DNA from: Asterias amurensis
Taxonomy: Eukaryota > Echinodermata > Asteroidea > Forcipulatida > Asteriidae
Assembly (NCBI RefSeq): GCF_032118995.1
Contig: NC_092649.1
Location: 29,526,927 to 29,590,926 of the forward strand
Direction of reading: 5' to 3'
DNA length: 64,000 nucleotides
Shown here: in pieces, positions 57,870-64,000 of the stretch
Layout: each line of letters starts with the position of its first letter
Position numbering within the stretch: position 1 is the stretch's first letter
Translations under genes and position numbers: made by a program
The notes under the pieces: model-generated
The model's database searches: none
Told to the model about the DNA's origin: nothing
Seen by the model: the letters and a program-made list of their open reading frames with translations, nothing else

Positions 57870-59740
57870 AAACTATTAATAGGTGGAGTGAGATGAATCC
57901 TGTATTATATTCAAGAAAAAAACTGAGATCTTTCTTTAAAAAATTAAAAGCTAAGCACCACGAAGTTATGCCTGTGATTTTTTTTCACAGATTTGTTTGT
58001 TCATACTGAGTAACATACATCTGATGTACACCGGGTGTATGGGTATAACGAAAATGAAAATTCTGTACCCCAGATATTAAAATTATGATTACAATAATAA
58101 GGTTACCGTCCACATTGTAATGAGTTCATAACGATTGAGACTGGGGACAGAAACAACACTACTTGTTACTTGACAATTACTACCTGACTTGTTTAGAACT
58201 ATTGGGTCATGTTCAGTCGAAGTTTTCCCTTCAGATAATGACATAATCAATTTTCAAAAGGTCATAACTTCGGAACCAAACATCACACCACTGTGTAAGA
58301 CATGTTAAAATGAAGCTTGTTGTGTGCTCTTTTCAGCCATGTGTAAAACCTAATAAGTTAATCTTCCCCCTTGTGACTCGTGACATTTTCACAGACCCCC
58401 ATCCATTTACTTTAGTACACGAAGAGTCGTGTTAAACATAATTTGTCACTAGGGGGCGGCATATAAGATAAGTGGTGTACTAACAAGCACGTCTCATGAT
58501 GTACAGTAACTATGTGAAACTGGGCCCTGGTTCTTGACCTCCTCCAATAAATAATAGTAACAATTTTCAAGTATTGGGAAGGTTTTTTTTCTCTCCTTAA
58601 AAATGTTACTTCTTAGCCTTTAACTCAAGTGGCTTAAAACTTCTTCTTCTTTTTTTTTTTTTTTTTTGGGGGGGGGGGGGGTGCAAGGAAACAACTTGTA
58701 TCAGCTATGTGTCAAACCATTCATTAATTCATTTTTATTAAGCTCCCGGTGGGTGGAGGTTGCGGGGTGGGTAGCTGTGCCTAACCCAGGAAAATAATTC
58801 CTGAAACACTGGGCCAAGAGATCCATTCTCAAGCACAAAAGGAAGCTATGCACAACACATTGATGGTTACTGGAAGTTACCGTCTACATTGTTATGGGTT
58901 CGTAACGATGCGACTCAAAGGTACAACAATATGACTTCTTCCTTCCTCATTGATGGGCTCTCGTGTAATGCTTGGTGTTGTTTTATTACAATTATAGATA
59001 AATAAATAAAAAGTACGGGGTAGAAGGAAACAAATCATTATTCACTTGTATAACACTACCGATGGGTGGGAGTTGCAGGATGGGAGTGCTCCGCCTAACC
59101 ATAGTTTCTTAAACAGCTTAGAAAGTAACCCCACCTGACAGGGCAAAATTTCAGATGCTAAACACAAAAGGTAGCTTGGCACAACAAAATTATACATACA
59201 AGGTCCACATTTCTTTGGGTTTATAACTGTTGAGACGCAAAGAAAAGAATCAATGAATACTTGACTTGTTCTTAACTATATAGGTCATGTTGAGTTCATA
59301 TTATGCTTTAAATGAGTGGCATTAATATAGTACTATAAACTGTCACTAGAGGGCGGTATGTAAGATAAGTGGTGTACCCCAACAAACATGTACTATGTAC
59401 AATTTTTGACATGTGTCCTGCTTAGCAAACTATGCAATATTTTCTGCTTAAGCAGCTCTGTGACATTAAGCCCCGATTCTTGACCTCCTCCAACAACCAA
59501 TAGTATCCCGGGAAGGGGTTTCTTCTTTGTTACATTTGTAGCCTTCACCTCAAGTGCCCCTCCCCCTCCCCCCACACACCCACACATAATAGTTGATGTC
59601 TATGTGCCCCCACTGTTTCTTCAACGATGCTCCATCTGTTCCTGTCACAAACATATTTTGGACTTTTGATGATATTAAAAAATCGCGCTAGTAAAATATT
59701 TTATTTGATGTGCTTGCTTTTGGCACCCCTGAACAGTCAT
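57870..59740. repeat. Degenerate extra copies of the block Y right end
   Basis: Two partial, diverged repeats of 45.1-45.8 kb: TGGGTGGAGGTTGCGG near 58750 and TGGGTGGGAGTTGCAGG near 59062, and GGGCGG-TATAAGATAAGTGGTGTAC at 58453 and 59348. A T17G12 run at 58649-58681 may be assembly-fragile. No gene seen. Confidence 0.6.
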
Positions 59741-59775
59741 TATGTTGACAAAATAGGAAGATCGCAGAAACAGGG

Positions 59776-59890
59776 CTAGATAACTTGGTAGATCAATGGC
59801 TCATCACTCTGAAGGTCGTTGGTTCAAGTCCCACTCTAGTAAATTTGTCTTTGTTCAACCCTAAATCTTAAAGTTCACCCAGTCAGTTCC
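59776..59890 (+). mobile_element. tRNA-derived SINE head (Asn-like)
   Basis: Matches 45978-46095 in place and orientation within block Z. The A-box is shortened (GATAACTTGGTAGATC); the B-box GTTGGTTCAAGTCCCACTC is intact. Confidence 0.65.
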
Positions 59891-60403
59891 CCTGGAGTTA
59901 ATAATACTTGTTTGTAGCTTTTAAAATTAAGTACAAAAAACCGTATACTTGCTAGACTAAGATTACCAGCCAAAATACAATGTCATGTGTACAATGTGTG
60001 AATGGTTTACTGTTAATTTCCGCTAAGCACAAATTCTTAAGCAATATTTTTGCTTAAGCAGGTCTTTGAAGTCGAGCCATGGTCTTTTTTTCGTGTAACA
60101 ATTCAATGATTGGTCTGCAATTTGATAACATTAAACTACTGAAGTACACAGGTATGATTACTTAAGTAAGCTTAGTCCACAAGCAAACAAACATTAACCA
60201 ATAAGTAAACACACAAATAATAACATAATAAAGGAACCAACAAACACAGATTCTTAAATTCATTTATTTCTTTGGAAGAAATCTTTAGAAGTTAATTAGT
60301 ACACATTTTAAGCATGGGTCGGAAATGTAAACCTTTATAAAAACTGTCACCAACAGATATGGTTATAACTAAACCCAAGGGGAAAACATATTATAAATTT
60401 TGC

Positions 60404-60730
60404 TTAAAGGCACTGGGCACTATTGGCAACTACTCAAAGTAATTGTTAGCATAAAAACTGACTGCAACTGAGCAATGTCGAGCTGTTGAAAGTATAAAGC
60501 ATTGTGAGAAATGAATACCTCTGAAGTAGTTTTTGAGAAAGAGGTAATTTTCACTCAAATAATAAAAGGCTTCAGCTGAATTTTTGTTTAGCATTTGAAA
60601 GCACACAAAGTTGTGCACTATATAGAGTGTTTTTTCTTTCATTATTTTTATGCAACTTTGATATCCAATTGAGCCAGATATTTATAGGTGTGTTATTTTA
60701 TGCATATGTTGGGAAATTCCAAAGTATTAA
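60404..60730. mobile_element. M1-related TTAA MITE without nested element
   Basis: TTAAAGGCACTGGGCAC at the left and TTCCAAAGTATTAA at the right. It is the same ancestral insertion as 35918 and 46604. Confidence 0.75.
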
Positions 60731-61461
60731 AAGGACATACATAAAACCTGACAAAGTAGATATAAATATGACATAGAGAGGGGATGAGACAAAGACTATG
60801 TTACCGTTTCTCTTTCATTTATTGCAAGACAAGCTGATAACTTTTGTTTCATGCGAGAAAGAGGGTGCAATTTTTAAATTCTGAAACACAAACAGATTAG
60901 TAAATATTGATTCAGCAACCCTTCCAGACTATCTGTCATGTCATGAGCAGTACCATGTTAATGGTCAACCTTGATTTGATAGTCGACCTTCATGCATGAT
61001 GGGAGATAACAACAATTTTAACTTCTGTTTCAACTTACAAAAATGGCAGATTTGAGAGCCAAGAAAAACAGATAAAAGCCTTGAAATGGGAGAGCATTGA
61101 TCTGAAAAAAATCTGCTTCAATTGAGGTATTACTTTGTTCTTCAATGTAGAGGGCATATTGGTAGCTCTGTCAGCACTATATAAATAATGAAAAACATTG
61201 GGGTGCACGAGTCAAGGCAAATTTGTAAAAAGGTGTAATTTGTCAACTTTTATTGTTATGAATGTACAAGGGTCTGCCTTTGTTGACTTCTACACCTGCC
61301 TCCTCCAGATCTATTGATGCAGCTCCAAACAGCTCTATAGTTATAGTCACCACTGCACACTAAAATGTAGCCGTCAGTCAAGGCACTCACTGCAACCCGG
61401 ATAGTTTTCACTGAAAGAAAAGAGATTACATAAAGTGAGGAAAAGCCTTTGTTACTTAATC

Positions 61462-61618
61462 GTGGGTTCGAATCCCACCCGAGTAAAAATGCCTGTGATA
61501 TTATTCACAGGACTCTGGAAAGTACTGAGTATACAGTGCTACACACATCGGTGTATATGGGTAAAAGCCAAATATTAATGTTCTTTATCCCCGATGCAAA
61601 TTTAACATCTATTAAATA
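61462..61618 (+). mobile_element. SINE, second family, inserted in block Z copy 2
   Basis: GTGGGTTCGAATCCCACCCG is the B-box region, followed by GGACTCTGGAAAGTACTGAG and CATCGGTGTATATGGGTAAAA as at 8780-8860. The equivalent site in copy 1 (near 47830) is empty. Confidence 0.75.
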
Positions 61619-62761
61619 CTTAATCTTTGCAACAATTGCAAGTAATGAGAGAAGAATCACTTATGATTGCAAAAAACAGTACTCCTCAGACAAGTTTATT
61701 GAGATTACAAGTTTGTTTGTTAAAAGTTTGTTTAGATGGGAGCAATGTGGGGTTTAGATTGGAGCAATGTGGAATAAAAAAGTTTAAATAATTTTCTCTT
61801 TTCTCACAATTTTGAGGGGTAGCACCTAAAGATCTGATGGAGTAGATGTTGCTCTTCAATGTATAAGGTCTGCCCCAAATTTGAATATTATTCCTGCAAA
61901 GACATAAGTGCTCTGGATTTTGGCGTTGTCTAAGAAACGCAACTACATTTTTTATTGAAATTTTGAGATGTTGGTTTTATTGAAAACACCTTCATTTATA
62001 TAGGATTAAAAGAATTTAATGATTCCAAAAACAAAAGGAATGCTTTGCTTTTACTGAAGTAAGTCAACCTTGTTTCAATGGACAATCTTCTGTTTCAACT
62101 TGAAAGTTTCATGTTTGAAAGCCAACAAAAGCCATACTCTGTTCTTTGTTGTATCAGGTATGTTTTATTCTGGAGTGGTTGTGTGTTTCAAAACCAAAAT
62201 TAATAGACTAACATTCTGAAACAATGTTCACTCCAAGTTGCTCCTTACCACAAGTTCTGCTGTTGTTGACTTCTACACCTTCACCCTCCAGATCTACCCA
62301 TGCAGCTCCAAACAGCTCCAGTTGTAGTCACCACTGCACACTAGAATGTAGCCTTTAGTCAAGGCATGCGCTGAACTCTGGATGGTTCTCACTGAAAGGA
62401 CAAAGACTACATCAATTTAGAAACGGACTTTTTTACTAAGCGACTTTGCAACAAGGTGCAAGGAATGTGGGAATTCCTTTTTGGGTTGCAGAAAACAGTC
62501 ATTCTAAGACAAGTTCTTTGAGATGTGCGGTCTTGTTGATTTGGTTGAGATGGGAACTAGTACTTCATGTTTTCACATTAGTGTTCTTGTGAATTCAGAA
62601 ATGGTTATGTAGGTTTTCTCGGTCAAATTTGGCAAATGAGCAGCCAATTTAATTTTCATGCGTTCGAATTAAAGCGGTTTGCCTCTCTAGTTGTTACTGC
62701 GTTTCAAATTCAGAATTCGGCTATTCAATTTCGTTTTGAGTCAAATTCCTTTAGCACTATG

Positions 62762-63152
62762 TTAAAGGAACACGTTGCCTTGGATCGGACGAGTTGGTCA
62801 AAACAAAAGCGTTTGTAACCGTTTTTTATAAAATGCATATGGTTGGAAAGATGTTTTAAAAGTAGAATACAATGATCTACACAAGTTTGCCTCGAAATTG
62901 CGTGGTTTTCCTTCTACTGTGCGAACTAACATGGTCGGCCATTTATGGGAGTCAAAATTTTGACCCCCATAAATGGCCGACGTGTTAGTCGACGAGGTAA
63001 AAGGAAAACCACGCAATTTCAAGGCATGTTTGTGTGGATCATTGTATTCTACTTTTACAACATCTTTCTACCCATATGCATTTTATAAAAAAACGGTTAC
63101 AAACGCTTTTCAAAGACCAACTTGACCGATCCAAGGCAACGTGTTCCTTTAA
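62762..63152. mobile_element. M2 fold-back MITE, well preserved
   Basis: 391 bp, the same length as 34849-35239, with TTAA ends and a GGGAGTCAAAATTTTGACCCCC centre. Confidence 0.9.
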
Positions 63153-63420
63153 AGTTGGCGTTTCAACATTATTTTTCGTGATATACACGCCTCAAGAAGC
63201 GACTGCGAATTTGAATGCTGCTGTGATGAATTGTTAAATTGAATGATTATTTTGTTAAATCGAATGACGCAACATTACATTTGACTAATCGTAAAACGAA
63301 ATCGAATGACCCTTTTCAGTAGCATTCGATTTCGCGCGAAGTAGAATAGCTTGATGGTTAAATTGGCTGCTTTTTTTCCGAAATTGACCGAGAAAACCTA
63401 TACTACTTTTTACTGACTGG
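63153..63420. other. Imperfect palindromic spacer
   Basis: AATTTGGCAAATGAGCAGCC... upstream of the MITE (62628-62650) and GGCTGCTTTTTTTCCGAAATTGACCGAGAAAACCTA downstream (63366-63402) are inverse of the sequence around 62610 (TAGGTTTTCTCGGTCAAATT). The M2 element therefore sits inside a larger inverted-repeat element spanning roughly 62610-63402. Confidence 0.6.
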
Positions 63421-64000
63421 TTAGGGCTAGATCTTCAAAAGTGACAATTTCATTATATGTCGCATAGGAAGAACATCTCTTAAAAGCTTCAATAATGCAC
63501 AATTGCAAACTTAGGGGCCATTCAGAAGTTTCTTTGGTTTTTTTTTCACCACAATTCTGTTTCAACTGGGAAGTTGCATGTGTGAAAGCCAAGAAAAAGC
63601 CGTTAAGATATCCGCATCCTTTGAGGCATTTGTTCTTCAATATATCAAATTTTTTAATAGTCTGTCAATTTCTTTCAACAAAATCCGAGGTGGGTTGGTG
63701 GGTTTCAAAACAAGATGAAAATGGTTTGAAATTAAGTCTGAGTTGTCCCTTACCACAAGGTATGATGTTGTTGACTTCTACACCTGCCTCCTCCAGATGT
63801 ACTGATGTAGCTCCAATCAGTCAGTCAAGGCACCCGCTGAACCCTGGATGGTTTCACTGAAAGGAAATAGATTGACATGAAGTAAACAAAAAGAATTAGC
63901 AGTTGCAAACTGCTTACCAGCCAAAAAACCTATGGTACAAATGCAAACAGTAGTAAATGGCCCGATATGTTTGGACCCTAGCAGAGTCTTTCTTAAATTC

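Larger units (their letters stand above)
59640..61900. repeat. Tandem block Z, copy 2
   Basis: Same order as 45830-48100: TTCTTCAACGATGCTCCATC, the SINE head, the TTAA MITE, then the exon-like unit. It has an extra SINE at 61462-61618 that is absent at 47830. Confidence 0.8.
61265..63856 (-). repeat. Exon-like units of a third series (3 units)
   Basis: Units at 61265-61410, 62249-62391 and 63754-63856 (internally shortened). Acceptor CTTTCAG and donor GTAAGG are kept at the last two. By analogy with copies A and B, a third block Y with its gene copy should start to the right of the window. Confidence 0.55.

Noticed and set aside
35570-64000. CRISPR-like array
   Set aside because: The regular-looking units are 0.5-1.5 kb apart with related spacers in a eukaryotic genome; they are exon-like repeats, not a CRISPR.

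Overview
The window looks like nuclear DNA from a marine deuterostome, most likely an echinoderm and probably a sea star. It is AT-rich and intron-rich. Only two clearly recognisable host genes are present, and short fold-back elements with TTAA ends and tRNA-derived SINEs are scattered throughout. The sea-star assignment is inference, resting on remembered similarity of the fold-back families to starfish repeats; no search was possible.

Left third (1-25.7 kb): a head-to-head gene pair. On the minus strand are the first two coding exons of a SLIT-ROBO Rho GTPase-activating protein (srGAP). Exon 1 is 20435-20495 and exon 2 is 1954-2131, separated by an 18.3-kb intron; the rest of the gene lies beyond the left edge. 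On the plus strand, starting 441 bp from the srGAP ATG, is a complete four-exon FAM72 gene (20937-23839, 150 residues) with a long probable 3' UTR. Human SRGAP2 and FAM72 are known neighbours, so this appears to be a very old linkage.

Middle (25.7-35.2 kb): a SINE-like repeat split by a TTAA-type fold-back element, then a BEL/Pao LTR retrotransposon (26317-33081). The retrotransposon has 286-bp LTRs that look identical, a 5-bp target duplication and one long Gag-Pol frame, so it appears whole and young. Its primer-binding site matches tRNA-Tyr over an unusually long stretch. About 1.8 kb of gene-free sequence follows.

Right (35.2-64 kb): a tandem array of large, diverged blocks. Block Y (about 40.7-45.8 and 50.4-55.9 kb) holds a minus-strand, multi-exon gene-like unit that I do not recognise. 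It has octamer/CCAAT-rich sequence upstream and several exons whose frames and splice phases agree. Block Z (35.25-36.7, 45.96-48.1 and 59.7-61.9 kb) lies between. Downstream of each Y block is a series of about 140-bp exon-like units, 14 in all, most keeping a splice acceptor and donor on the minus strand. Copy A gives a six-exon, 175-residue reading frame with consistent phases. Copy B keeps two of these exons cleanly but looks decayed elsewhere. This may be an undescribed, locally expanding gene family or its remains. SINEs, fold-backs and a decayed Tx1/L1-like LINE are interspersed.
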